Positions 1 through 13,690 of a stretch of 64,000 bases of DNA are shown here, in pieces. Under the pieces are notes generated by a model. That model was not told the DNA's origin, made no database searches, and was given only the letters and a program-made list of their open reading frames with translations. Origin of the DNA: Perkinsus marinus ATCC 50983 (Eukaryota; Perkinsozoa; Perkinsida; Perkinsidae); NCBI RefSeq assembly GCF_000006405.1, contig NW_003215766.1, positions 527,687 through 591,686 of the forward strand, in the 5' to 3' direction. Each line of letters starts with the position of its first letter. Positions within the stretch are counted from its first letter, which is position 1. A program made the position numbers and the translations under genes.

Positions 1-95
1 ATTGCTATTGCTATTGCTATTGATGTTGCTATTGTTATTGTTGTTGTTATTGCCATTGTTGTTGCTCTAGCTGATGTTGTTGTTGCTGCTTCGCA
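1..95. repeat. TTG/ATTGCT-rich simple sequence repeat
   Basis: The window opens in an imperfect run of ATTGCT, GTT and GTTGCT units. The minus strand reads through it as an open Ala/Thr/Ile-rich frame, so it could be the edge of a coding low-complexity tract that begins outside the window, but nothing adjoining supports a gene. Confidence 0.8.
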
Positions 96-899
96 TACAT
101 CATGTATGATACATGTAACGCGAAACGTTCTTGCAAGTGCAGGGAAATGGCAAATCGACCATTAGGCGTTCCAATGACTCCCTTTCAAGGACGTATGCCT
201 GGAGTAATTAAGGCCCGCATAACTCTGGTATGCTTCGAGCTGGCAAATCGGTCGAATGCCTGTTGATGGTAAACCCTTTGTGGTGGTGGCTGACCTACTA
301 TGCTGGTTCGATCCTCGGTAGCGACATTTCTCCTGCATTTTTGCACGGCTTCATTGAAATAACTTCCAGCCTGGGAGTCCCAGCTTTGCGTTATAGGGAA
401 CAAGCTTTAACTTACAATGGCGGGCCGGAGGCCCGCATTCTATACTATTAAAACACAACACTCTTAGCGTTTGTTGACGTTCGACCCGATTTCTGTTGAC
501 GTTCGACCCCACGGCCCCCATGTAAGGGCAGTGATGAACGCTTAATCGGGAGGAAGCGGCTGACATCAGCTGTGGGGTATTCCACGTTGTCCATTGACAG
601 ACGACTATATCACTAGAAGCCTCTCTGTTTCCTCGACTCTTTACTCGTCCAATCATGGACGCAACAGTTCAACACAGTGGCCGGCAGCGTCTGGTCAATC
701 AGCACCAACAATTGAGTGAGTGTATACCAGCATCCCTGCAGTTACTACACCAGTAACCCTATCAGCTGCGAGTGACCTACGGCCCCCAATGATCTCTCCT
801 ATCCATCAGCAACCATTCCACTCCCGAGATGCTCATCTATATAGTTGGCAAGTATTGCAGTTGAGCGCGTCGTCGTATGGAAAAAAACCAGAGAAGTAC

Positions 900-1010
900 T
901 TGGTGCTGGGATCGAACCTGCGTCCTCGCCACTTCGGGTGGTGGAACATGAGAGAGAAACACGGTACGGTTTCTTGGCGGAGAAATTCCCCAGCTGGGAA
1001 TCGTACCACC
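900..1010 (-). other. Tandem tRNA 3'-half-like segments
   Basis: Read on the minus strand, 902-930 contains GGTTCGATCCC, a perfect RNA polymerase III B-box, with four of five T-stem pairs possible and a nearby CACCA. About 80 bp away (987-1005) there is a second, weaker B-box, GGTACGATTCC. Neither has a 5' acceptor strand that pairs with its 3' end, so these are not intact tRNA genes. They could be remnants of a tRNA-derived SINE or chance matches. Confidence 0.3.
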
Positions 1011-1634
1011 ATCTCCGATAAGAGGGAAAGTGTGCGACCTAGCGGAGTACCCGTGAGGCGAGCGCTAAACAACCTGTTGTGTTGATGTAAGTGAGTGCTG
1101 CAATGATAGAACTGGCAGACTCCAAGGACTGCTGTAGGGATGTGGAGCACCCGAGCAGTACGATTTTTTTTTCTTACCCTTGATACTGGGGGACTAGAGA
1201 TGAGGCAGTTGACTCTGTGACTAATGCTCGGATAGCTTATTCACATCAGTTCGCTGACTCATCCTCTGGTCAGTATTGCCCAACCCAGACCTCGGCTTCC
1301 GGGCTTCAGGTTTGAGGTTTGGTCAATACCTCTCCCATCCCCAGCGTCTATGGGATTTCTCGTCCTAGGAATTTTAAGAGAATCTACAACATTTAAACTC
1401 GTGTTATCATGTCTTTCCATGTCTATGAGCCAGTGAAATGAGTGGGCATCCCTCAAGCATTTACCTTGATGGATAAAATTGAGGGAGCGTGCGCGTCGAC
1501 GTGCACGTGCGTGCCAGGGTGAGTGTGCAGGTGGCGACACACGTGGCGGAAACTTCAGTGGAGGCGCTGACCGACCGACCCCCTCCGTAGAGCTATAGGT
1601 ATTTTCGATGAGATAACGCGTGCTTATGTGAACT

Positions 1635-1700
1635 CTGCCGGATCCGGGAGTTGAACCGCTGACCTCCGTTGTGATCGCCACGTCAGGACCATTCAAGTCA
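1635..1700 (-). other. tRNA-like B-box segment
   Basis: The minus strand carries GGTTCAACTCC followed by CGGATCCGGCA, like the T-loop and 3' acceptor half of a tRNA. The T stem pairs poorly and no matching 5' acceptor GCCGGAT lies within 75 nt, so an intact tRNA is unlikely. Third such fragment in the first 1.7 kb. Confidence 0.25.
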
Positions 1701-2523
1701 ACTCGTAACATGAGTGGTACCAGCCTCAGTACCACTCACTCCATGGGTTTTCGGATAGCCATGCTCCGACGAGTGCGGGAGCTCTCGATAACCCATGAGT
1801 ATAAGGTGTACAGTTCTTCCATGATGACCAAGAGTCTCTCCGCCAGTCCTCGAAACTGTCGTATTGATTAAAAAGTGAACTTGCCCTCCTACTCAATGGA
1901 CCCTTCTGAATGATCGTTACTCAAATACGAGACACAGCTACGTTAGCCATGTATGACGCACTCATACCTCCCGAATACACTTCTGAAACGCAACAAAAGC
2001 TTGGACTCTTACACGTTCAACTGAATGGCTACACGATGTATTCGGTTATGAAGCGAGCACAAACGAGTAAGATGTGATGATCATCAACGTCACCGCCTGC
2101 GGTTCAACAACTATTGGTTCACCAGCTAAGCGATGCCAGGAGATCCGTTTATTTTAAATCATTATTGCATATCATTTTCAAGAACTACGAAGTAAAGCGA
2201 CAAAGCGATATCAACCGCGCACAAAAATTAGCATAACGGTGATACTTACGATAGGACAGTCATCAACAACCACGACAGAAAGGCGATACGACAAGATTCT
2301 CTTAGCAGAGCGAACATTGGCTCTTTTTCAAATCGTCATTATCGTTATGGTTAAGGTGGTGTTAGAGGTAGCACAAGGAGCTCCCTGAATTGCAGAGATG
2401 CTCTCATCAGAAATTATTACAGATAGCTTCATCGACAAGAGAGAAAGAGAATGAAAACATATTCGATTTTAGGCATACGAAATCTGAACCTACAGATAGG
2501 CCCACGAGATGGCTGTAGCCAAG

Positions 2524-3547
2524 TCATACACGGTCATAAGTCTCGACCTTGATTTCGACGTCCCGTAAGACACGCTGGACGCTGCCATAAGCACGGGCAA
2601 TCAATGCATCAGTGGGGTCTGTGAAGACGACAAAACCCGTCTTGGGCGGTAAGGGCTTGGAGTTTCTGGCATTGTAGCGAGACTTCAATGGCAACATGAG
2701 AACCATCTCTACCGCATCCTTTTTACCGACCAGTTTATCAAAATAATCCTTGAGCAAGACGCTCGATGATAAACCAAGTTTATGACAGCGTTTGACCAAG
2801 AGAACTCGACTCCTGCAGTCCTCCTCATCTTGAGGTAGGAGGGACTTAACATCCGTCAAGGTCATGCTGCCACATAAACCGGTTCTCCCATTATCGAGAG
2901 GGAAGACTTTGTCGATCTGCACCAACTGCTGGACCGAGGCGTAGTCGACATTACGAGCATCGGCAGTAGTAACAGAAGCATTGCTTGGAGAGAAACGCCC
3001 ACTACCAGGACGTGACGTAGCATACCAACTTCGCTTCTCTGTAACTGGGAGACGATGGTAAAGTACGGCTTGGAGGGAAACTGCTCACAATAACGGAACA
3101 CTGTCCCTTCGTATCGTCACTAAACCATTGGTGCACTCCACGAGCAATCTCAGCTGTGCTCATAACGAAAACAGCAGCTGCAACAGTCACAGTATCTTTT
3201 GTCGACTTCACCGGGTTAACAACAAACAAACCTCTCGTAGCCCCACGAAATTGTTCGATCAGCCAAGAGAGGGCAGGATACGAGTAGCCAGGAGCAGGAT
3301 GGACAGCAATCATAAGATCCCTCCAAAATGGAAGCATTGCTTGCACATCCTTAGCCAGGGTAGCCTTGTCACTGTACAACTCGACCTCGGGCTCATCACA
3401 TAACTCCAGATCACGACTCCTTTTGATCGGTGTCCACGATGCGGGAGAGGTACTAGAGACAGTAGAAGCAGTCCTTATTGATGGCGTACGAGGGGTCGAG
3501 TAACCCGACACAGTCGAGATCGGTGACTCACAAGAACAAGCAAACAT
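2524..3547 (-). CDS. Hypothetical protein, minus strand, probably spliced
   Basis: The 5' part (3547 down to about 3030) is a Ser/Thr/Pro-rich N-terminus followed by a globular segment with FWRDLMIAVHP, TRGLFVVNPVKS and EIARGVHQWFSDD. The 3' part (about 2990 to 2524) is in another frame and contains KTGFVVFTDPTDALIARAYG and VLRDVEIKVETYDRV before a TGA. The two halves are both good coding frames with little room for a normal intron near 3000-3060, so the join is unresolved. The C-terminal block has the alternating pattern of an RRM-like or ferredoxin-like fold, but I do not recognise a family. The start is the first ATG of the long frame. Confidence 0.45.
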
Positions 3548-3770
3548 AACAAGCTTTTATACCGATTATTATAGTATATGGAGCAGACAAGGTTGTCAAC
3601 GCTAAGCACTATTCAAAAATGATAGCGGCGGCTAGAATGGGAGTGCATCAGAATATCACAATGAATGTCCCTGTCAACGTTGTACACAAAGTTCTCGTCC
3701 CGTTATCTGTGCTCTTTCCCTGCTGCCAATCTAGACTTTCAACACGAAGGCCAAACATAATGAGATAACA

Positions 3771-4319
3771 TCATTTAACATGCGAAGAATGGGCAGTTGG
3801 CTGAGTTGCTGTCTTAAATCTGTCCACCACCGAATCGAGCTCTCTCAGACCAGCCGCTTCGCCGGAGCGGGTCCATTTTGGGAGAGTAGCTGCTTGCTCC
3901 TGCGGCACAACCTGAAAAGACCAAAGCACCTTTGACATAGCGTGTAAGCTCCTTGGACTTTCGGCATCCCAACAGCCGTTGAGACCGACCTTTGTATTTG
4001 GCATACAGTGCGGGGTCCAGCCTACCGTCGCCTCTCTGGCAGCGGTGCAGTGCTTTACACTTGCTGGACGGTTGGAAGGAGATTTCACGATTATCAGACT
4101 GACAGAATTCGAGAATATGATACGCTCGAACGACGACATGCCGAGATTTACCATCGAGCGTCGAATAACGCGCGAAGGTATCCGTCCACGATCGAACGAA
4201 CGCGTCCTCGTCAAGAGCTCCTTATGACCAGCGAGTAGCTCTTCAAGATCTTTGTTCTCATACAACGGCTGAAGATTCGCCAAATCAAGGAGGGATTGAC
4301 ACGGTCGGAGCAGAAGCAT
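3771..4319 (-). CDS. Hypothetical protein (fragmentary)
   Basis: The frame beginning at 4319 opens with a convincing helical stretch (DLANLQPLYENKDLEELL) and then turns into less protein-like sequence. A second minus frame over 3800-4200 contains ARYSTLDGKSRHVVV and AYHILEFCQSDNREI and looks equally plausible, so an intron or frame change around 4190-4210 is likely. No family recognised. The true 5' end may lie further upstream, near 4441. Confidence 0.3.
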   Translation of the reverse strand: MLLLRPCQSLLDLANLQPLYENKDLEELLAGHKELLTRTRSFDRGRIPSRVIRRSMVNLGMSSFERIIFSNSVSLIIVKSPSNRPASVKHCTAAREATVGWTPHCMPNTKVGLNGCWDAESPRSLHAMSKVLWSFQVVPQEQAATLPKWTRSGEAAGLRELDSVVDRFKTATQPTAHSSHVK

Positions 4320-4444
4320 GGCACCAGTCCAGCTTGGCTCACATTCAAGTCATGCCTGCTCGTACGATTGATGAGGGCGGAGCGGAGCTGTCCAACACTA
4401 CTGGCCGAGGTCCAGAAGCCGGGACCGATAGGGTCTACCATGAA

Positions 4445-5224
4445 GCCTCATCGCCTTATCTTATCATTATGAATTGTACTCCGTTGAAAGACGGGATGCT
4501 CAATCAGCCGGCCCGCTATCTTCGTGGCCGCCTTATGAGTGACACCATACACGTCGGATGCGTCCTTCCCACGAATCGTCCCGCCATATCTGAGCGCTTG
4601 TGCGAGTTGGCAAGACGCCGTCCCTCCTTCCTACCCTGCCAGAGGCGTTCCAGAAATGCGAGTTTTACCTTCACTCTCGCCAAACGACCTGATATAAAGA
4701 TGTGTATACGATATCAATGATTAATTGATCGGATTACATTCGGGTGAGGGGCGGACCTCGTGCTACCTGTGTCGCCCGAAGATTTTCTTCCGAGTGCGTG
4801 TGACCATAAAGATTCTCAGCCACACGACCAGGTATGAAGCCGCCGTAACCAACTATACCTGAAAACTCCGGGCTAGATTCGATTCAGCAACTTTGGGCTA
4901 TTTCGAAAGCTACGATCAAGCGTAGCTCGATAGGGGCAGATTACACGATAGCGGCAAGGGTGCGGACTCCAAGGGCAGGTGGCCAGCCTGGAGAAGAGTA
5001 GGCATCGAAACGCCTCGACCTAGCCGAATCTTAGGAGTGGCTTCAGGTTCATAGTTGCATCGCCGTCGGATGATGGACATGAGCAGTTTTCACAGAGAGA
5101 CTGCCAAAGCAGGGCTTCCATACCAATGACGACCACAGTTTCTGCTAGCGTAGAGATCTACCCTCCCCCCCTCCCCCTCCGACTTGGTCTCTATCGTCAG
5201 AATTAAGGCCGGAACCAGGCCATC
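4445..5224. other. Intergenic, nothing recognised
   Basis: The only open frame of any size (plus strand to about 4720) has shadow-like composition. A short polypyrimidine run (CCCTCCCCCCCTCCCCCTCC) lies at 5162-5181. No RNA gene or repeat seen. Confidence 0.4.
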
Positions 5225-6095
5225 TCATCGCACAGGGGCATCTGCGGTACACGGAGTATCACTATTCGCAGTCGCCCGGCTCGCGAGTAAGAAACTATGA
5301 GAACACCGCCGGGCTAGAGATGACAACACAACAGTCGTAGTGTGATGATGAAATTGCGTCGTTCCCCATGCCAATGGACTAGACATTGAATTATCGATGT
5401 AGAACACGCAGTACATGCACAAGAGTATTGCCTGAGACAAGCCTTCTTCAGAATCATACTCCATCATTGGGCGGTGTATGTGGTAAAGTGCTACGACCGC
5501 ATGGACATCCTCTCCTCCTTCTCTCGCTCCCATCGGCAATGCCCATCCCTCGCATAGTGCCGCATAGCAAGACGCTACGGATTCGAGAAGGCTTTCGAAT
5601 TCTCGACTTCGCCGGTTGCCGATCAGCCCTTCTCCTCGAGAGGCCCGAGTCACCGCTAATAATAGAGGATTCAGGCTCTGATATCATCACCTCCCGACTG
5701 GCCTCCACACCACGACCAAAACGCCGCTTCGACTTCGGCCAGAAGAATGCTTGTCTGCGCTCATATGCCTGAGCTCAGAAACGGATGCCTAAACGAACAG
5801 AAGAGCGATGATGTTAACTCGCTGGTCTTTGGTTCGATGCAGCTCGATGAGGTCTGTCATCTCGCTCAAGTGGGTGTCGTCAGCTGAGGAGTCCCTCAAG
5901 ACAGTCGCAGTACTTCCTCGTACACAACAGAGGGAATTCCAGCGATCCCTCAGCTCGCCTCCGGACAAGACTGAGTCGAAGGCTTCCGACTCCGTGTCGG
6001 ATCGAGCGGACGCAGGGCGTTCGATCGGCTCAGGACAGCACATCGCTTTCGGTAGAGTTAGTCGTTTTGGAGGGCCTAACAAGAAATTATCCTAA
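5225..6095 (-). CDS. Hypothetical multi-exon protein
   Basis: The first exon (about 6082 to 5822) encodes an acidic, Ser-rich segment ending HRTKDQR. A 50-nt GT-AG intron then joins it in frame to AYERRQAFFWPKSKRRFG. The last exon (about 5640 to 5225) encodes FESLLESVASCYAALC, AVVALYHIHRP and LSQAILLCMYCVFYID. The mostly helical, cysteine-containing C-terminal block faintly resembles a cyclin-box arrangement, but I would not assign it. The frame between the second and last exons is not solved, and no ATG heads the first frame, so the start is uncertain. Confidence 0.4.
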
Positions 6096-6255
6096 CAGAA
6101 AATCCGCGCGAGCATCGTTATTCCTAATTAAGATACAATGTTGACATGCTTCCATCCCTAGCAATGCATTCACACTAGAATTATTGAGTTCATCATTTCG
6201 TCACGAAAGTTTACTTCCATGACACATAGGTGATATAGGTGTAGACGCAGCACAA

Positions 6256-7385
6256 TCACTGAGGAGGAGTTTCGATACCTCTCAAAGCATGGTAGCTAGA
6301 TGAGAAGATTTCCCAAGTCTCATTGCGAGCGAGATATTCAAATTGTTGCCTGAGGAGTGTTCTTTCCCCACCAGTCTGAAATGCTTCCTTCTTCTGACGT
6401 TCAGAACTCAACTGTTGGAGTCGCGATCTCTCGCACTGTAGTGTATATTCCAGCTCGTTGATCTTGTCATCTAGAGCGGCACAAAACTCCAACTCATCTC
6501 CGCTGTCAACTTCGTCGAGCACGATATCAGATACGCAGACCGGGGCTCCTAGGCCACTAAAGATTCACCATAAGGTACTCTCCTCATCTTTCGAGGAATA
6601 CAAACACTACCCGTTGCCAAGTATAGAGGTCGGCGTGTCGGTGGTTAGGGCGCTCATCTTCCTCTCAGGTCGTATTATCACCGTGACATCAGGATACAGC
6701 AGCTGATCATGAAGTTGGCCAGGCTCCATATCACGGATGATAGGCCGTGCCTCCGCAACACCTAAGAGCAGGGCGCCCTTGGGGCCTCCAATACAACTCT
6801 CGACTCACTTTCCTTCAACGTGGTAGTGAGCTCTCTGAATGCCGTAGCCAAACTCTGAGTTGCGCCCAGGGCTACTTTACCAGGTACATCATCAGTGATG
6901 ATCTCCAACAAGTCTCCCATAGAGCCGAGACCAACCGCCAGCTGTGTAGTCATCTAAGAGGCATCAAACCATAGAATGGGGAGGAGTGGCTCAGCTGGAA
7001 GCTACTTCACCAACGTTCATTCGCACCACACGACAGCCCACCGCATGAATCGCCATCAGAAAGACGTAGAATCAGCGAAACCCTCACCTTCACCAGAGAC
7101 GCAGTTGCCTTTTCAAAGGAGCTCTCTCCTTCTAGCCTCAACAGCGACGCTTCGTCTTCTAACGCGGGCAGTAGGGCCTGGATAATCCTCAGGGTGGTGG
7201 ATGCTACTGATCCCACATTCCCCCACCTGTTCAGCTCTAAGGGATGCCCGAGCGATGCCAGCTATAGTCTCACAGAGCCTCTCCTCTGGCGCCACTTGTG
7301 ACGGTGCATGGTGGAATATCATGGAAAAGGGCGATCTTTCTCGAGGGCATCTTGTCCCTGAACCTTGTGCCTACCCCCAACTCAT
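6256..7385 (-). CDS. Hypothetical helical-repeat / coiled-coil protein
   Basis: At least four exons. About 7216-7090 gives VASTTLRIIQALLPALEDEA. 6953-6820 gives GSMGDLLEIITDDVPGKVAL and a helix like an ARM/HEAT repeat. Then, after a 47-nt intron whose donor is GTGAGT, comes VAEARPIIRDMEPGQLHDQL. After a 54-nt intron follow GGLGAPVCVSDIVLDEVD and a coiled coil (INELEYTLQCERSRLQQL) ending at the TGA at 6256. Splicing both introns restores one frame, which is good evidence for the model. Upstream exons past 7216 are unclear. I do not recognise the family. Confidence 0.5.
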
Positions 7386-7389
7386 GTAA

Positions 7390-8256
7390 CACAACTTCGT
7401 GTTTATTTCACGACTGCTGCTCCTTATTCAAATTCAAGAGCGGCATGAACAACATAGTGTAATCATAACATGAGCCATCACTGCACCGAGTATCGTGTCA
7501 TAGACACTACCCGTTGCCGAGTATGGATGTCGGCATTAGCCAGGAGATCTCACCTCACGGGTAAGCAGTTACCGAACCATCCGCAGCAATATGTGAGGGC
7601 CTCAACGGGGAACATGCGACTACATGCAACCCGGATTCAAAGTTGAACATCGTCGCGCTACGCCAGTATACATGCTAGTCGAGCTTGTGCCGGCCTTAGG
7701 GACGAGCGATAGGTTGGGCACAATCTGCCCGGCAGATCCCGCGTGAAACGGGAGTTGGCCTCCGCCTAGCAAGTCCCAGGAATATCAGGGAGGGAGCTGG
7801 TGAGCCTCGGTGACACCACTCCGTGTTGTCACCACGGAGTGAATGTCATTCCCCGTGTTCAGCTATTGACGGTAATCACAACAAGAGATACTGTACTAGC
7901 CCCGAGAACTCAACTCGAAGAGTGACGAAGATTAGAAAGTGTTTAAAACACTGGAATGGCATCATTTGATGACGATTTAACAATTTAGATGTAAGAGTTC
8001 TACGAAACCATCATTGACTATTAGATTATCCATGTATAGTTTTACATTGAAAATATATGTACTTGCGTGCACATCGATCGCGTTTTGTACATAAGTATTG
8101 TCTCCATTTTAGAGACTCCATATAGGCTCCTTGTACCCGTGGGCAATCTTCGACAATACATCACGATATTGAGTGAATATTCCTTCGAAGTGGATAGATC
8201 GACCCTGAGCTCATCGATCCATGAGAGCAATTATCCGTTTACCCAAAACTCATCGA
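7390..8256. other. Intergenic region
   Basis: No coding frame I trust. At 7502-7535 there is a near copy of a segment from the preceding gene (compare 6606-6638), probably a small duplication. The remainder is AT-richer sequence towards 7930-8060 without repeats or RNA genes I can identify. Confidence 0.4.
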
Positions 8257-9256
8257 TCAGTTCACGAAGCCTAAGGCTTTCAACCGCAACGCAAAGAACA
8301 TGACAGGCCCGTATAGACAGGCGTTGTCAACTTGAAAGAAATTGATATATTCCAAATCAAAGATCATACCAGAAGCAATGTTATTGATGTCACTCAGCTG
8401 AGTATCCATCAGGATATCTGAACCAGCGTCGAGCATATCTAATACAGACTGAGTATTATACTGCCAGTGGGCCTGGATGGTGAATAGCCTATCAGCCCTT
8501 GGCTCAGCAGAGGCCGTCGCCCTGATGTAGGTGAGCAATTCCTGAGTTATCTGCTCACTTCTGGGTGAGCCACGGTGACAATTGCCATCAGCACGATAGC
8601 AAGTGAGACTGGAATCCCAGTTGGCATCAGAACACATGCCCTCGCCTTCCACAATAAAGACATGACCACCTGACACGTTAGGTTTTAACAAAGGGATCCA
8701 CTACAATACCGTACCTCCTCCCGTTCTGGACAGTTGCTTAGCATCGCCGACAGTCATACCTCTCAGCTGCTCGCACGAACCATCAGATCCGACAGATCGC
8801 ATGAGCTTGAGATTGTTCATCAACTCCCAGACCTTATTCCTACAGTCAGCGTTATTGGGAGAGTAGTGACTATTAGAGACCACCACCAACTCCTGAGGGT
8901 TTCGATTAGACCAAGTTATGGTTTCTCTCATAGCATCCTCGAGTCTATATGAGATCCTGAAACTCCCATGACGCATAATTATACCATCATCGGTGCAGGC
9001 AGGGCGAAGGTCAAACGCTCTAACGCCGCAGTTGAGCTGTTCTGTGAAGTTTTCATTCTGATTCTTGGCAACTTGCCATAAAGGAACAGCTCTCGATATA
9101 TAACCAGTGCCGGCATTGTGCGATCTGAGATGTAGAATAGCCAAGAGAGTAATACTAGGCTTACCTCAGCATAGGCCATTGATTGAGAGGTATATCATCT
9201 ATACAGGCACAGGTTACCGATCCCAGCAAGCATACGAAGACTAGTGAGAGAGACAT
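8257..9256 (-). CDS. Secreted PI-PLC X-domain-like phosphodiesterase, with in-frame TAG
   Basis: The minus-strand ATG at 9254-9256 starts a clear signal peptide (MSLSLVFVCLLGSVTCA). A 40-nt GT-AG intron at 9125-9164 joins it to the catalytic-like part: LRSHNAGTGY, LNCGVRAFDLRPACTDDG, MRHGSFRISY and ELVVVSNSHYS. This matches the first half of the PI-specific phospholipase C X-box TIM barrel, where the HN of SHNAGT and the H of MRHG stand at the catalytic histidine positions. The second half continues to 8257 (VFIVEGEGMC, LFTIQAHWQYNTQSVLDML). Between the halves, at 8701-8703, a TAG interrupts an otherwise uninterrupted frame and no intron removes it. The gene is either a recent pseudogene, a read-through gene or contains a base error. 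The substrate is not predictable. Confidence 0.7.
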
Positions 9257-9816
9257 TGAGAGAGAAAACTAAATTGATAATAGTCAATCTCACGGTAGAT
9301 GTGTGGAGGAATCGGATCCGTTGCCGGCCATATAGGGAACGCAAGGGTAGCCGATGGATCAAACTTGAACTATCTTGAATACGGATATTATCCGTCGGAT
9401 AAGTCTAGACTAGAGAAATGAAATGATAACACCAGTAGTCTAGTTCACTTGACAACAATGCCGGCAACGCACGCATGCTCACGTTCCTAACTGGAACGAG
9501 GTGACGCACACTGCGTGGCGCACAACTACTTGTCTACGAATAGACAGTCAGGGAAAATCAGGAGCCCTCATCATCGACTCCTACAACATGGTATTGCTGG
9601 TGATGCAAAAGATCCATAGTGAATTTAATTAAGATAACACGATCACTGAAAAACTACTACCACAGCCTCTTTACGTGGGCTGACACGAAATAGGCAACCA
9701 AAATGTGCGTGAGCATATTTGGCAACAACACGAACACGGAAGAACCCCCGTGGGAAAGAAAACGTAGCGGTGGAGGTAAGTTGACGTTGGGCGCGGGGGT
9801 GGCAAACAAAGAGGGA
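9257..9816. other. Intergenic region between PI-PLC-like gene and FCF2
   Basis: Region upstream of the PI-PLC-like start and downstream of FCF2. No protein frame or repeat recognised; it should hold the PI-PLC-like promoter. Confidence 0.4.
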
Positions 9817-10960
9817 TCATTTTCTCTTCTTCCAGCTGTTCTTAGCCGCCTTGCTCTTCCGCTTCACCTTGTACGGTGCCCTCAATTTCGCCAGGGTTTG
9901 AGCCTCGCTGAGACGACGGCGAGTCCATGCTTGGACCGTTGAATCCTCGAGAGCATCCGTCAGAAGTGAAACGCCAGAACCTCAGACAGGACTGGAGTTG
10001 TCGAACAATGCCTGCTGACCCCTACCTCAAGAAGTCTTATTGCCCTCACCTTGCCTCCCCCGACTTCAACACCAATGTGGAAGTGGGTAGGCAACTTCTT
10101 GCTATCAAGCCTTTCCATGAATTTCATGGGGTCCATGTAGGGCTTCAACTTGAGTATCTACCACCACTTTCCCTGTCGCGAATACAGTTCGACGACGACC
10201 CCACCCTCAGCTCATTCCTCATCTGAGGCGTCAGTTGTTGCCGCGGCAGGCCGAACCACCCACCAAGACGCGCATCCTTCTCCCGCTTGGCCTCCTTCCT
10301 GCATACCACAACTGTATTAGACTCCTATACACATTCCCTCATCACTCTGCGACGGCCAAGACGGCATCGGGAGCAGCGCCATTAAGTGGCAGAGGAGGCC
10401 GTTCAGGCAAGGGTTTAGTAGCACTATCACCGACGACTTCCTCGGGATCGACATTCCAGTCACCTACAACGGAATCAACACTTTCTACGCTGCTTCACGT
10501 CCTATCCCCATTGAAGTAGTCTCACCTGCTCTTGCCTTGGTATCCAACCTTGCCAGTGTGATTATCACAATGAGATAGCTGTGCTCTCGCTAGTGCCAAG
10601 TCGAGACCTTCGAAGAACTCATCTCCCGTTGCTCCAGTGCTCCTGACCACACCCGGCCGAGGATTCTCCGCAGAATCTGGAATGGATCACTCATTCAAGA
10701 ATGCGAGCGTGCTTATTAATTCTCTTACAAATCACTCACCTTCCGCTTGAGCCTTGGCCTTCAACCGATCACTGACGAACCTCATAACAAAATCATCATC
10801 ATCATCACTGTCGTCCGGCAGACTCGCCGACGTCTTGCAACACAGTGAAACCAACTACTACAACGACCAACGACAGAACAGACCCATCAACGCAAGAGAT
10901 AGAGGCAGAAGGCCAGTAGAGGAGGAAGTGAAGCTTATATAGCAATGGTGAACTGATACT
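9817..10960 (-). CDS. FCF2: Fcf2 family pre-rRNA processing factor
   Basis: Fcf2 (DNTTIP2/TdIF2 in animals) is a nucleolar protein needed for early 18S rRNA cleavages. The conserved C-terminal domain is visible in pieces across exons: ARLGGWFGLPRQQLTPQMRN near 10230, then LKPYMDPMKFMERLDSKKLP and THFHIGVEVGGGK near 10145-10060, and a basic tail KRKSKAAKNSWKKRK ending at the TGA at 9817-9819. WFxxP, LTP, the LDPK-like step and SKKLPxxFxxG are family hallmarks. Further upstream an acidic exon (DSDDDDDFVMRFVSDRLKAK, about 10830-10770) ends at a GTGAGT donor. The N-terminus is not resolved. The gene follows SRP54 tail-to-head on the same strand, with only about 70 bp between them. Confidence 0.75.
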
Positions 10961-11029
10961 GGTACAGTAGGTACTCCTTTATGAAGAAGCACCAATAAAT
11001 AGTCACAACACAGTGTAGCACTGAAGACT

Positions 11030-13578
<2,549 letters not shown>

Positions 13579-13690
13579 TCAACTCGCATCAGCAACACCA
13601 CACCAGAGGCAGTGCGGAAACATGCTACCTAGCAGTAAGCAAAATGAGCACTTCTAAATAGAGCCCGACTAAAAAGCTGTTCCCGGATCA

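Larger units (their letters stand above)
96..2523. other. Gene-poor stretch with tRNA-like fragments
   Basis: I see no frame with recognisable protein here; the open frames are short and overlap on both strands. It holds a direct repeat (GTTGACGTTCGACCC at 473-487 and 495-509), a GGCGGGCC/GGCCCGC hairpin near 420-436, and minus-strand segments that resemble the T-arm half of tRNAs near 900-930, 985-1005 and 1637-1690. The rest is featureless. Confidence 0.5.

Noticed and set aside
6836-6856. CCGTAGCCA, the start of the dinoflagellate/Perkinsus spliced leader
   Set aside because: Matches only the first nine bases, then diverges, and is the antisense of a coding exon. No SL RNA gene here.
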